From: Bacillota bacterium
Lineage (GTDB): Bacteria; Bacillota; Dethiobacteria; DTU022
DNA length: 45,726 nt
Direction of reading: 5' to 3'
Assembly: GCA_012840855.1 (NCBI GenBank)
Contig: DUVX01000041.1
Coordinates: forward strand, 1 to 45,726
This document shows, piece by piece, positions 22,930-30,912 of the stretch. Each line of letters starts with the position of its first letter. Position 1 is the stretch's first letter. The notes below the pieces were generated by a model, which was not told where the DNA came from, ran no database searches, and was given only the letters and a program-made list of their open reading frames with translations. A program made the position numbers and the translations under genes.

Positions 22930-23745
22930 TCACTCCAAATTAAGCCTTCGATTCAGGATATGATTGGTGATGAAAAAGAAGCAACCAGAAAGGATGGCGG
23001 TGGGCAGCAGCCAAAACCAGGCGATTATGAGATTGATCCTGGTTGGATCTGCTGCTATATCAGCAAAATCAATCGACCACGTCTGGCTTAAAAACAAGGC
23101 CATGCTTATGCCAAGCAGTAGAGCCTTTAGGGCGAAACTGAGAACGGCGTACCAAGCTAAAGAAGCAAGAAGCCTGTATCTTGGGGAAAGATGGCCAAGT
23201 GCGATGGCGGCGTAGATCATCAAAATGCTCGAGACCAGGGTTAACAGGGCTGCGCCGGGAAACAGAAACAGCCCCGCTGAGCCAAAAATATCCCTGAAAG
23301 CGAAAAGAGTTTCCCAAACCCGCGGCCACGGGGCAGCCTTTGCGGAAAGAAGCAAGATCGAGCCTGTAGTGACAAGACCGCTTGCAATTACCCAGACCGT
23401 GGCCGTGATCAGTTTGCTTACAATATGCTGCCATAGGGGCACCGGAAGGGTGAGCATGAGATAGCCCTCATCACCGAACAGATTTTTGTTAAATCTCTGA
23501 ATCATAACCAGCAGGGTAGCGACGAGCACACCGGCAACCAGGATAAAATAGATCAACCGCAACAGCAGAACGAGGGAGCCCACCGCCCCGGCGATCCCGA
23601 AGGGAGGGGCCATCGACTCAAGCCTGGACAGCATCTCGAAACTGAGAAACCTGTTGATTAAAGCAAAAAGGATCAATACCAGGTAGAAGGGCAGAAATAT
23701 ACGGGCGGTAGCCCTGAATTCATGTTTTAAAAGCCTGGTCAACAT
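22930..23745 (-). CDS. ABC-2-type transporter permease
   Basis: The 271-residue protein opens with a cytosolic basic stretch (MLTRLLKHEFRATARI) then shows about six hydrophobic segments (FLPFYLVLILFALI, LVLLLRLIYFILVAGVLVATLLVMI, LITATVWVIASGLVTTGSILLL, LVSSILMIYAAIAL, LLASLAWYAVLSFALKALLLGI, IIAWFWLLPTAILSGCFFFIT). It has the NLFGDEGYLMLTLPV motif seen in ABC-2 permeases of the YtrC/D group. Its start overlaps the ATPase gene, so the pair forms one exporter controlled by the YtrA-like regulator. The substrate is unknown; peptide antibiotics or cell-envelope stress are typical of such systems. Confidence 0.88.
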   Translation of the reverse strand: MLTRLLKHEFRATARIFLPFYLVLILFALINRFLSFEMLSRLESMAPPFGIAGAVGSLVLLLRLIYFILVAGVLVATLLVMIQRFNKNLFGDEGYLMLTLPVPLWQHIVSKLITATVWVIASGLVTTGSILLLSAKAAPWPRVWETLFAFRDIFGSAGLFLFPGAALLTLVSSILMIYAAIALGHLSPRYRLLASLAWYAVLSFALKALLLGISMALFLSQTWSIDFADIAADPTRINLIIAWFWLLPTAILSGCFFFITNHILNRRLNLE

Positions 23746-24440
23746 CTGAATACCTCCCTGAAAAGAGCATCTACCGATTTCCCGCTTTCTTCACGAATTT
23801 TGTCTACGGTTTTATTCAGGATAATCCGACCCTCCTTGATAAAGATAACCTGCTCCAGGATTCTTTCGATGTCGGCAATAAGATGGGTGGAAAGAACGAT
23901 CGTCGCTGCCGGATCATAGTTGGCCAGGATGACATCAAGAATGAAATCCCGGGCGGCGGGATCAACGCCGCCGATGGGCTCGTCAAGCAGGTAAAGCTGC
24001 GCTTCGCGACTCATGACGAGGATAAGCTGAACCTTTTCTTTGGTCCCCCGGGACATGGTTTTGAGGCGATCACTCCTCTTGATATTGAGTTTCTGGAGCA
24101 TATTGCCGGCTTTATCCTTGTTGAAGTCCGGGTAAAAATCTGCAAACAAATCGATAATATCGCAGACCTTCATCCAATCATTTAGATAGGATCTTTCCGG
24201 AAGATAGGAGACTAACCTTTTACTCTCCATCCCGGGTTTATAGCCTGCGATACGTACCTCCCCGCTGGTAGGGCTGAGAAGTTTGTTGCAGAGTTTGAGA
24301 AAAGTGCTTTTGCCGCTGGCGTTGGGACCCAACAGCCCAACGATACTGCCGCAGGGAATATCCAGAGTGACCCCGTCTACCGCAGTGACGGCGCCAAATG
24401 TTTTGGTGAGGTTGCTGCATTCCAGGATGGCGCTGCTCAT
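23739..24440 (-). CDS. ABC transporter ATPase (ABC-2 exporter)
   Basis: This 233-residue ATPase has Walker A GPNASGKST (Ala instead of the usual Gly in the fourth position), the Q-loop region VSYLPERSYL, a signature reading MSRGTKEKVQLILVMSREA (SRGTKEK rather than LSGGQ), Walker B LYLLDEPIGGVDPAARD and a switch His in STHLIADIE. The divergent signature is common in YtrB/EcsA-like export ATPases. The gene overlaps both the regulator upstream (ATGA-type overlap) and the permease downstream, so all three are coupled. Confidence 0.92.
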   Translation of the reverse strand: MSSAILECSNLTKTFGAVTAVDGVTLDIPCGSIVGLLGPNASGKSTFLKLCNKLLSPTSGEVRIAGYKPGMESKRLVSYLPERSYLNDWMKVCDIIDLFADFYPDFNKDKAGNMLQKLNIKRSDRLKTMSRGTKEKVQLILVMSREAQLYLLDEPIGGVDPAARDFILDVILANYDPAATIVLSTHLIADIERILEQVIFIKEGRIILNKTVDKIREESGKSVDALFREVFRC

Positions 24441-24808
24441 TTTTTATTCTCCTTCGCTAATTTTGATAAGGCCGCCAGGATCTCTTCATAGTCAAATCCC
24501 AACCGATGCATCCGATCGAGGAATTTCCGAGCGTGTTCCCTGGCAAGCCTTTGTTTAACCTGCTTCACCAGTTTTTCATCCTTCGTAACGAACCTGCCGC
24601 TCGTGCGGATGGTAAACAGCAGACCGCTTTCTTCCAAACCCGCCAGCGCCCGCTGCATAGTGTTCGGGTTGACCGAAGCCTCCCGAGCCATCTCACGGAC
24701 TGGCGGCATCTTTGAACCCCGTGGATAGATTCCTGCACAGATCTTCAGTTCGATCTGCTCGGTTAGCTGAATATAGATGGGGCGATCCGGGGTCAACTCC
24801 CAGGGCAA
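24437..24808 (-). CDS. YtrA-subfamily GntR transcriptional regulator
   Basis: The protein is a short GntR regulator: a winged helix (PDRPIYIQLTEQIELKICAGIYPRGSKMPPVREMAREASVNPNTMQRALAGLEESGLLFTIRTSGRFV) followed by a small helical dimerisation tail, without a ligand-binding domain, as in YtrA. Such regulators repress their own ABC exporter operon. The track starts at GTG 24847, but that codon lies in the operator loop at about +2 of the predicted transcript; TTG 24808, eight bases after a GGGGGGGAG SD and giving MPWELTPDRPIYIQL, is the better start. It heads a regulator-ATPase-permease operon. Confidence 0.87.
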   Translation of the reverse strand: MPWELTPDRPIYIQLTEQIELKICAGIYPRGSKMPPVREMAREASVNPNTMQRALAGLEESGLLFTIRTSGRFVTKDEKLVKQVKQRLAREHARKFLDRMHRLGFDYEEILAALSKLAKENKK

Positions 24809-24826
24809 CTGTCTCTCCCCCCCTTT

Positions 24827-24864
24827 TTGTATTATTGTATTAATCACCTAATACAATAATACAA
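24827..24864 (-). promoter_or_regulatory. 38-bp inverted-repeat operator of the YtrA-like regulator
   Basis: Two perfectly complementary 16-bp arms (TTGTATTATTGTATTA and its reverse complement) are separated by six bases. The right arm overlaps the -10 box and the left arm extends past the start site, so a bound regulator would occlude the promoter. Each arm also contains a repeated GTATTA unit, hinting at two dimer sites. Confidence 0.85.
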
Positions 24865-24884
24865 TACGAACGCTTTCCTGTCAA
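24856..24884 (-). promoter_or_regulatory. Sigma-A promoter of the ytrA-ABC operon
   Basis: A perfect TTGACA and TATTAT (one mismatch to consensus) are separated by 17 bases on the minus strand. The -10 hexamer lies inside the operator repeat, which supports autorepression. Confidence 0.88.
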
Positions 24885-24940
24885 CAGTTAATTTTGTTTG
24901 AGTGGGATGAAATAAAATCGTAGGAGGGTTGGCAATCCCC

Positions 24941-24971
24941 AAACCGGTGGGGGTGGTCTCCCCACCGGTTT
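24941..24971 (-). terminator. Strong hairpin after REC-REC gene copy B
   Basis: A perfect 12-bp stem (AAACCGGTGGGG / CCCCACCGGTTT) with a 7-nt loop begins directly after the stop codon. Only three T close the stem on the minus strand, so it is either a modest terminator or a 3' stabilising hairpin ending the kinase-regulator operon. Confidence 0.55.
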
Positions 24972-24972
24972 C

Positions 24973-25761
24973 TCAGCAGCCTGGTGAGTAATGGCGGAGC
25001 CGCTGCCTTGACCGCCGCGCTGTCCTGATCGCCTTCAGAAGCTCGGTGCTGACGCTCTTTTTGGGGATAAATCCGAAAGCGCCCGCCTCCCAGCTGCTGC
25101 CGATATGGTCTTCATCATCGTGCTGGCTCAAGATCAAAACCCGGACATCTTTGTACCGGTCCTTGATCAGCTTCAGTGCTTCGATTCCGTCGAGCTGGGG
25201 CATCATGATATCCATGATCACAACGTGTGGCAGTAGCTGATCAGTTTTTTCAAGGGCTTCCCACCCGTCTGCCGCTTCCCCGACGATGAGCATATCTCTT
25301 TGCAGATCGAGCAGGGCGCGGATCCCTTCCCGGACAAGAGCATGATCATCGACTACGAGTACGCGGATCTTGCGGGAGCTGTGCACCAGCTGCGTTTCTA
25401 TAGCCGCCACGAGCTGGGAAAGATCTAAGGGCCGGCAAAAATACTCCTCCGCATCCAGCCTGATTCCTTCATCCCTGCGCCAGCCATATCCCTTCTTTTC
25501 GTCGCAGGGGAGATCGACTACGATCATCGGCAGGCTGCCCGTCACCGGCCTGCTTCTAATCCACTGGTGTAGTTTGAAAGCATCGCCGCGGGGGGTGAAC
25601 GCTCCCAGGACGATTAGCTGCAGGGTCCTGCTTTCGATGATCTGCTGCGCCTTGCACCGGTCGCAGGCGATAAAGATGCGGCAGCGCCTTTTTTTTAGCT
25701 CCTCGCGAAGCCCCACGGTAAACCGATCATCCTGATCCACTATGAGGATACTCCTTTTCAT
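24973..25761 (-). CDS. Tandem-receiver (REC-REC) response regulator without output domain, copy B
   Basis: The 262-residue protein has the same plan as copy A at 21897-22646. The first receiver starts ILIVDQDD and has Gly at the phospho-Asp site (LQLIVLGAFTPRGDAF), with the shared GWRRDEGIRLDAEEYF segment. The second is canonical (VVDDHALVREG, VVIMDIMMPQLDG, LILSQHDDE, FIPKKSVSTELLKAI). A basic tail (RTARRSRQRLRHYSPGC) follows, with no HTH or enzyme domain. It is the third gene after the GAF kinase and NarL-type regulator, so it is probably phosphorylated by that kinase and modulates signalling through protein contacts. GGGGGT upstream supports the ATG. Confidence 0.87.
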   Translation of the reverse strand: MKRSILIVDQDDRFTVGLREELKKRRCRIFIACDRCKAQQIIESRTLQLIVLGAFTPRGDAFKLHQWIRSRPVTGSLPMIVVDLPCDEKKGYGWRRDEGIRLDAEEYFCRPLDLSQLVAAIETQLVHSSRKIRVLVVDDHALVREGIRALLDLQRDMLIVGEAADGWEALEKTDQLLPHVVIMDIMMPQLDGIEALKLIKDRYKDVRVLILSQHDDEDHIGSSWEAGAFGFIPKKSVSTELLKAIRTARRSRQRLRHYSPGC

Positions 25762-25832
25762 ACTCGCTACCCCCTTTCACCAGGTTTTTTCAAGAGAGCA
25801 CCTCTATCTTAAACGTTTGCAGCGCGAGCTCT

Positions 25833-26507
25833 TTACATGGAGATAATTTTTTTGCGCAGGGCATATTTGATCAGCTCTGCGCGGTTTTTGAGCGCCAGTT
25901 TGGTCATGAGCCTGCTACGATGGCTATCTACTGTTTTGGGGCTGATTACCAGTATTTCAGCGACCTTTCGCGCCGTATGGCCCTCCGCCAGCAGGCGAAG
26001 CACCTCTTTTTCCCGCTCCGTGAGCTGTTCATAAGGATCGCTTCCTTTCTTTTGCTCGGTGCCCCGCTGGTAGCTTTCCACGAGATGCTTTGTCGCCGAG
26101 GGCGAAAGGTAAGAATCGCCGCGGTAAACAGCGCGGATTGCCGAGATCAGCTCGGTAGAAGCTGCCGACTTGTTCAGGAAGCCGTGGGCCCCGGCCTCAA
26201 GGATGGAGAGAACATGCTCCTTGTGATCATACTGAGTCAGGATGAGCACCTTTATCTCCGGAAATTCCCGGCAGATATTGCGGGTGGCCTCGAGCCCGCC
26301 CATTACCGGCATATCCAGATCCATCAGGATCAGATCGACGGGCTCCCTTCTGGCGATCTCCATCGCTTCGTTTCCGTTACCGGCCTCGCCCACTATCTCG
26401 ATGCCCGGCGAGATCTCCAGCAGGGCGGAGACGCCCTCCCGGACGATGGTATGATCGTCGGCTAAAAGCACCTTTATCGTTGCCACGCTTTTAGAAACCC
26501 CCTTCAC
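25833..26507 (-). CDS. NarL/FixJ-family response regulator
   Basis: An N-terminal receiver (KVLLADDHTIVREGVSALL, phospho-Asp in LILMDLDMPVMGGLEA, Thr in LILTQYD, Lys in FLNKS) is followed by a LuxR-type HTH (LTEREKEVLRLLAEGHTARKVAEILVISPKTVDSHRSRLMTKL). The 224-residue size is standard. It is the only DNA-binding output in this three-gene signalling cluster, and lies 38 bases after the kinase gene, so the two form a cognate pair. The regulon is unknown; the nearby met/nuo and exporter operons are candidates by position only. Confidence 0.94.
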   Translation of the reverse strand: MKGVSKSVATIKVLLADDHTIVREGVSALLEISPGIEIVGEAGNGNEAMEIARREPVDLILMDLDMPVMGGLEATRNICREFPEIKVLILTQYDHKEHVLSILEAGAHGFLNKSAASTELISAIRAVYRGDSYLSPSATKHLVESYQRGTEQKKGSDPYEQLTEREKEVLRLLAEGHTARKVAEILVISPKTVDSHRSRLMTKLALKNRAELIKYALRKKIISM

Positions 26508-26545
26508 CGGTCTGTATGTTTCAAGAAGGCGCCTGGCAGCCCTTC

Positions 26546-27841
26546 TTAACTCAGGGGGATCATGGCGATGACCGTGGTGCCTTTGCCCGGCTGCGAGCGT
26601 ACCGAGCAGTCTCCCCCGATCAGCTTCATCCTCTCTTTGGCAATGATCAGGCCCAGGCCGTGCCTTCTCTTCTGATTATTCATCTGGCCTATTTTGGAGA
26701 CGTCAAAGCCGACGCCGTCATCATCGATGCGGAGCTCCAGCCGGTTACTTTTTCTCTGTAATGCGATCACCACATGGCGGGCCTGTGAGTGCTGGGCAAT
26801 ATTGCCGACGATCCCCTGAACCCAGCGAAACAGGTTCACCTCGTCTTCCGGTGAAAGCGGAGCCGTCACTCCGGCAAGATCGAAGGATATCTTGATATCC
26901 AGCGGTGAGAGAGAAGACTCGGCATAATGGCGAATAGCCGGGATAAAGCCCAGTGAATCCAGCAGGGTGGGGCGAAGATCGGAGATGATCCGGTTGACCT
27001 CGTTGTTGATCTGCACCGCAGCAGTATGAACCTTTGTCAGCAGGGTCATGAACCCCTCCTCCTTGAAACCGCTGATCCTGGCCATCTCGATAAGTGTTTT
27101 TAAGTTAAGCGTCAGCGCGGCGAGCATCTGGCTGGTTTCATCGTGGAGTTCCTGGGAAATTCTTTTCTTCTCCTTCTCCTGAGCGGTGATTACTTGGCGT
27201 GCCACATCACGATACCTCTCTCTTTTCTCTTGCAGGCGTTCGTGAAGCCGAAAATGCCCGATAGCGAAGCCCAGTTGATCGCCGATGGAGTGCAGCAGAT
27301 GCATATCATTCTCGGTAAAATGCCGCACCTGCGGGCTGGCACAGTTGAGCACGCCCAAAACTGCGCCCCTGAAGCGAAGGGGGACGCTGATAAAAGCGCG
27401 CAGACCCTCGGTTCTGATCAGATCGCTGTGCAAAACCTCCGGTTCCTCCGAAATATCGTCCAGCAGGATCGCTTTACCGGTGGAAGCGACCCTTCCGTTC
27501 ACCCCTTCCCCCAGTTTGACCGACATCCTCCGGGCAAACTCATCGGATAGCCCCTTGTAGACACGATAGGTCAGACTCTGATTCCCCTTATCGAGCAGCA
27601 TGATACCGCCGTAGCTGCCGCCAATAAATTCAAGGGTCTTCTCTACCCCCACCCCCAGGATAGCGTCCAGTTCGCTTAAAGCGCTCACCGTGGAGGTGAT
27701 CTGGCTTAAGATCAGGAGTGCATCGGAACTTTTTCTGGCATCGCTCTTTTCCCGCACCGCCGGATCCGTTAAAACGATCCCCCCCCCGGGATTTTTGCCG
27801 TGTACATCGCCCGTTGCAGGATGATCCTTTCCATTAAGCAT
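26546..27841 (-). CDS. Cytosolic GAF-domain histidine kinase (NarX/DegS type)
   Basis: No membrane segment is present. A GAF domain spans about residues 50-195 (ILGVGVEKTLEFIGGSYGGIMLLD, AFISVPLRFRGAVLGVLNCAS), then a HisKA_3 dimerisation helix with the phospho-acceptor His in RISQELHDETSQMLAALTLNL, and a HATPase domain with DDGVGF and RRHGLGLIIAKERMKLIGG. It would phosphorylate the NarL-type regulator encoded downstream. The GAF domain implies an intracellular signal such as a ligand or redox state. The track uses a TTG at 27862, but a GGGAGGG nine bases before ATG 27841 (MLNGKDHPATG) marks the start. The 283 bases upstream of it contain no gene I can support. Confidence 0.92.
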   Translation of the reverse strand: MLNGKDHPATGDVHGKNPGGGIVLTDPAVREKSDARKSSDALLILSQITSTVSALSELDAILGVGVEKTLEFIGGSYGGIMLLDKGNQSLTYRVYKGLSDEFARRMSVKLGEGVNGRVASTGKAILLDDISEEPEVLHSDLIRTEGLRAFISVPLRFRGAVLGVLNCASPQVRHFTENDMHLLHSIGDQLGFAIGHFRLHERLQEKRERYRDVARQVITAQEKEKKRISQELHDETSQMLAALTLNLKTLIEMARISGFKEEGFMTLLTKVHTAAVQINNEVNRIISDLRPTLLDSLGFIPAIRHYAESSLSPLDIKISFDLAGVTAPLSPEDEVNLFRWVQGIVGNIAQHSQARHVVIALQRKSNRLELRIDDDGVGFDVSKIGQMNNQKRRHGLGLIIAKERMKLIGGDCSVRSQPGKGTTVIAMIPLS

Positions 27842-28124
27842 CTTATTTACCCTCCCGCTCAAGATGACTGTTCCTCATGATGGTGACCTTTGGGAGTACT
27901 CAGAATATTGCCACCCTATCGTCATTATACTTTATGGGCCGCTTAACTGTCAACGCCAGTGGATAAAAAGAAGTTGTATTATCTTGCCGGATTTTGCGCT
28001 TACCCGGGTAATAAATATTATCCACACCCCAGTCCTATCATTCCGGGGGTAGAAGGAACAGAGAGCTCCACCGTAGATCCCCTCCCCCAGGGGAAGGATT
28101 AAAGAGAGGGGGGAAGTAGACCGA

Positions 28125-28847
28125 TCATTCAAAATGGAGGCCCACAAGACGATAGAGACGGTGGACTTCTTCGCCGCTGAGACGGCGGCAGGCACCGCTT
28201 TCCAGGCCCGCAGCGGTAAGGAAGGCAAACTCCGTCCGGCGCAGGCGGAGCACCGGATGACCTACGGCGGCGCAGATCCGTTTGATCTGCCGCTTACGCC
28301 CTTCGATAAGGGTGATCTCCAGGTGAGCGCTGTCCCGCTTGCGGCGGAGTAGCCGCACCCGGGCGGGGGCGGTGGGTCCCTCCTCCAGGCGTACCCCCCG
28401 GGCCAAACGACGCAGCGCCGCCGGCCCCGGGACCCCCTTCACCTGGACGCTGTATTTTTTCTCTACGCCGAAACGGGGATGGGTCAGGCGGTAGGCCAGC
28501 TCCCCATCGTCGGTGAGAAGGAGGAGCCCGGTGGTATCCAGATCGAGGCGTCCCACAGGGTAGAGCCGCGCGGAGCCCGCATTGATCAGATCGAGGACCG
28601 TGGGGCGGCCGTGGGGGTCGGTAACAGTGCAAAGAAAACCCGCCGGCTTGTCCAGGAGAAGATACTGTTTAACCTTCGCCGGCTGCACCGCCCGGCCGTC
28701 AACGGTAACCTCCTCTCCTTCCTTGACCCGGTGCTGCGGCAGGGTGATCACCTTTCCATCAATCGCGACACGCCCGGAAGCAATAATCTCCTCGGCTCTG
28801 CGACGGGAGGCTACCCCGGCCGTGCTGAGGTATTTAGATAGACGCAT
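28125..28847 (-). CDS. rluB: 23S rRNA pseudouridine synthase (RsuA/RluB family)
   Basis: An N-terminal S4 RNA-binding domain (MRLSKYLSTAGVASRRRAEEIIASGRVAIDGKVI) precedes the catalytic domain with the active-site Asp in VGRLDLDTTGLLLLTDDG and the YLLLDKPAGFLCTVTDPHGRPTVLDLI segment. This family converts specific 23S (RluB) or 16S (RsuA) uridines to pseudouridine; RluB is preferred because Firmicute homologs beside scpAB are of this type. The ORF track adds 56 codons upstream; ATG 28847 matches the family N-terminus. It is the last gene of the cluster, 207 bases after the FAD oxidoreductase. Confidence 0.92.
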   Translation of the reverse strand: MRLSKYLSTAGVASRRRAEEIIASGRVAIDGKVITLPQHRVKEGEEVTVDGRAVQPAKVKQYLLLDKPAGFLCTVTDPHGRPTVLDLINAGSARLYPVGRLDLDTTGLLLLTDDGELAYRLTHPRFGVEKKYSVQVKGVPGPAALRRLARGVRLEEGPTAPARVRLLRRKRDSAHLEITLIEGRKRQIKRICAAVGHPVLRLRRTEFAFLTAAGLESGACRRLSGEEVHRLYRLVGLHFE

Positions 28848-29054
28848 CGTACCACCATCCCTGATCTGCTCATGATTAATTAGTGTACACTGTTTCGATC
28901 TTCTCCAAAAGATCGTCGGAATCCTACGAAACAGGACTGCCCGGTACTCCCTTAAAAAACTCTGATCCAATTCCCCGGTTTTGCTGTGAAGCCATTTTAG
29001 TAGCAAGTGGGGCAAAAAAGATCAGCGAGTCAAAGTGTCCGTCCCCATTACTCA

Positions 29055-30350
29055 CTAGGGCTTGCCGAATATCTGCAGCAGTCCCAGAGCTCGGAGGCGG
29101 CGGGCGATGACCCGACGATCGGTGCTGTAGAGTTTATGCCGCTGCAGGCGCTCCCAGAGCGGCCCGCCCGAGAGGCTGTAGACGACACCCGCAGCGCCGC
29201 CGGGAAGGTTCCCCGGTGCGGTGAAGGCGATCATCTCACCGCAGGCGGTACTGCGGGGCAGCTCCAGCAGTTCGCGACCCCTTAGCAGGCGCTGGGCATT
29301 GTATCCGGCCAGAGTGCCGGTAACGATCGCCTCAGTATGGCCCAGGCTCAGCCCCGCCCTCTCACCGGCGACAAATAGATTTTTTAGCGGGGGGACCATC
29401 ATTTTGCCGTCGCGTTCGATAAGGCCGCTGAAACGGATCGAATTGCCCCGGCTCCCGCCTAGAGGGTCGCGGAAGATCGCTCTTTCGAAGCCTTTCAGAC
29501 GGCGCAGGATCGGCAGGGGCAGGTAAGGAACCATCATCTTTACGGCACCGGTATCGAGCAGGATCAGGTTGTGCGAATAGGTCTCGGAGCTGTATTGGCG
29601 GCAGGCTTTTATCTGCACCATCAGCTCTTTCTGCTCACTGAAGGCCTCAGGTGGTAGCGGTATGACGATCAACCCATCCTCCCGGATCCGCCGGCGCAGC
29701 GGCGGGGAAAGCGAGGTCGGCTCCAGTTCGCAGGAGCCGCTGAAATAACCGGGCGCACCGCTCTGACGCAATATCGCTTTCTCATGCGCACCGGCCCTGA
29801 CAGAGATGCTTACCCGGGGGCCGAAGGTGGGGCAGCGGTAGATACACATGGCACAGCCATTGCCGAAGCGTCTGCAGTTGGCCTGGGGGCCCGCCGTCCC
29901 GCTGGCGTCGATAAAGCAGTCTCCCGGGATCAGCGTCTCCCCCCCCTCTCCGCGCGCTACTTTTACCGCCTCGATCCCGCTGTCGCCAGTGATGACGTCG
30001 ACGGCGCGGTGCTGACGCAGCAGCCTTACCCCGTGGCGCTGCAGCAGGCGTTCCACCGGCAGCTCCACTCTTTCCACATCGTAGAGGGAGGCATGGCGGT
30101 GCCCGGGAAAATCGAGATTGCGATGGCATGCCGCAGCATCGGCCACTTTGATGAGCTCACCCGCCCCCATCAATTTTAGCTCTTCGGCAGCGGTAAAGCG
30201 GCCGTTGTTGCGCATGATCCCTCCCACCAGCCCCGAGGCGAGCAGGCGGTCCGTCCTCTCGAGCAGGGTCACGGCCAAACCTGTTTTGGACGCCGCCAGC
30301 GCCGCGGCGCAGCCTGCCCAACCGCCGCCCACTACCACAACCCCTTCCAT
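29055..30350 (-). CDS. FAD-dependent oxidoreductase of unknown role in the spm cluster
   Basis: The 431-residue protein begins with a dinucleotide-binding fold (VVVVGGGWAGCAAALAASKTGLAVTLLER, GxGxxG-type) and closes with a second FAD contact (NLFVAGERAGLSLGHTEAIVTGTLAGYNAQ). The interior has FIDASGTAGPQANCRRFGNGCAMCIYRCPTFGP, with Cys at several positions that could bind a metal or cluster. It resembles the FAD_oxidored group (flavoproteins found with HdrA/thiazole or reductase partners), but I cannot name a substrate. It starts 25 bases after spmB, so it belongs to this cluster; a role in spore maturation is conceivable but unsupported. Confidence 0.8.
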   Translation of the reverse strand: MEGVVVVGGGWAGCAAALAASKTGLAVTLLERTDRLLASGLVGGIMRNNGRFTAAEELKLMGAGELIKVADAAACHRNLDFPGHRHASLYDVERVELPVERLLQRHGVRLLRQHRAVDVITGDSGIEAVKVARGEGGETLIPGDCFIDASGTAGPQANCRRFGNGCAMCIYRCPTFGPRVSISVRAGAHEKAILRQSGAPGYFSGSCELEPTSLSPPLRRRIREDGLIVIPLPPEAFSEQKELMVQIKACRQYSSETYSHNLILLDTGAVKMMVPYLPLPILRRLKGFERAIFRDPLGGSRGNSIRFSGLIERDGKMMVPPLKNLFVAGERAGLSLGHTEAIVTGTLAGYNAQRLLRGRELLELPRSTACGEMIAFTAPGNLPGGAAGVVYSLSGGPLWERLQRHKLYSTDRRVIARRLRALGLLQIFGKP

Positions 30351-30375
30351 CTTTCCTCACCGCCTCCAGGGTAAT

Positions 30376-30912
30376 TTAAAGGAACATAAGCCGGCAGACG
30401 AGCACCGCCGCGACGAACCCGCCCAGATCCGCCAGTAACCCCGTGGGCAGGGCATGGCGGGTGCGGTAGACCCCGGCGGCTCCGAAGTAGACGGTGAGGA
30501 CATAGAGCGTTGTCTCCGTGCTGCCGATCATCGTTGAAGCGATCCGGCCGATCAGCGAATCAGCCCCCAGCCGCTCCATGATCTCAGCGCCGATAGCCAG
30601 AGAGGCGCCGCCGGAAAGGGGGCGCATTACCGCGAGCGGCAGCACTTCTACCGGCATCTGCAGGCGCTCCAGAAGGGGAGCGAGGCCCCGGGAGAGGAGC
30701 TCCATCGCCCCTGACTCCTGGAAGAGCGTTACCGCCACCAGCATCGCCACCAGGTAGGGGATCAGCCGCACCGAGAGAGTAAAACCCTCCCGGGCCCCCT
30801 CGATGAAACGATCGAACAGATTGACCCGCTGCAGAAGCGAACCGATAATGGCCACGGCGATCAAAAACGGTACCACCCAGACAGCGACAAAAGAGGCCAG
30901 CCGGAATAACAT
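30376..30912 (-). CDS. spmB: Spore maturation protein B
   Basis: SpmB is a multi-pass membrane protein that works with SpmA in spore core dehydration. The sequence has the family's nucleoside-recognition (gate)-type segments LIPYLVAMLVAVTLFQESGAMELLSRGLAPLLERLQMPVEVLPLAVMRPLSGGASLAIGAEIM and GSTETTLYVLTVYFGAAGV. The ORF track starts upstream inside spmA; the true ATG at 30912 overlaps the spmA stop by one base (TGATG), giving MLFRLASFVAV and 178 residues, the normal size. SpmA/SpmB are typically expressed together with dacF, as here. Confidence 0.93.
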   Translation of the reverse strand: MLFRLASFVAVWVVPFLIAVAIIGSLLQRVNLFDRFIEGAREGFTLSVRLIPYLVAMLVAVTLFQESGAMELLSRGLAPLLERLQMPVEVLPLAVMRPLSGGASLAIGAEIMERLGADSLIGRIASTMIGSTETTLYVLTVYFGAAGVYRTRHALPTGLLADLGGFVAAVLVCRLMFL

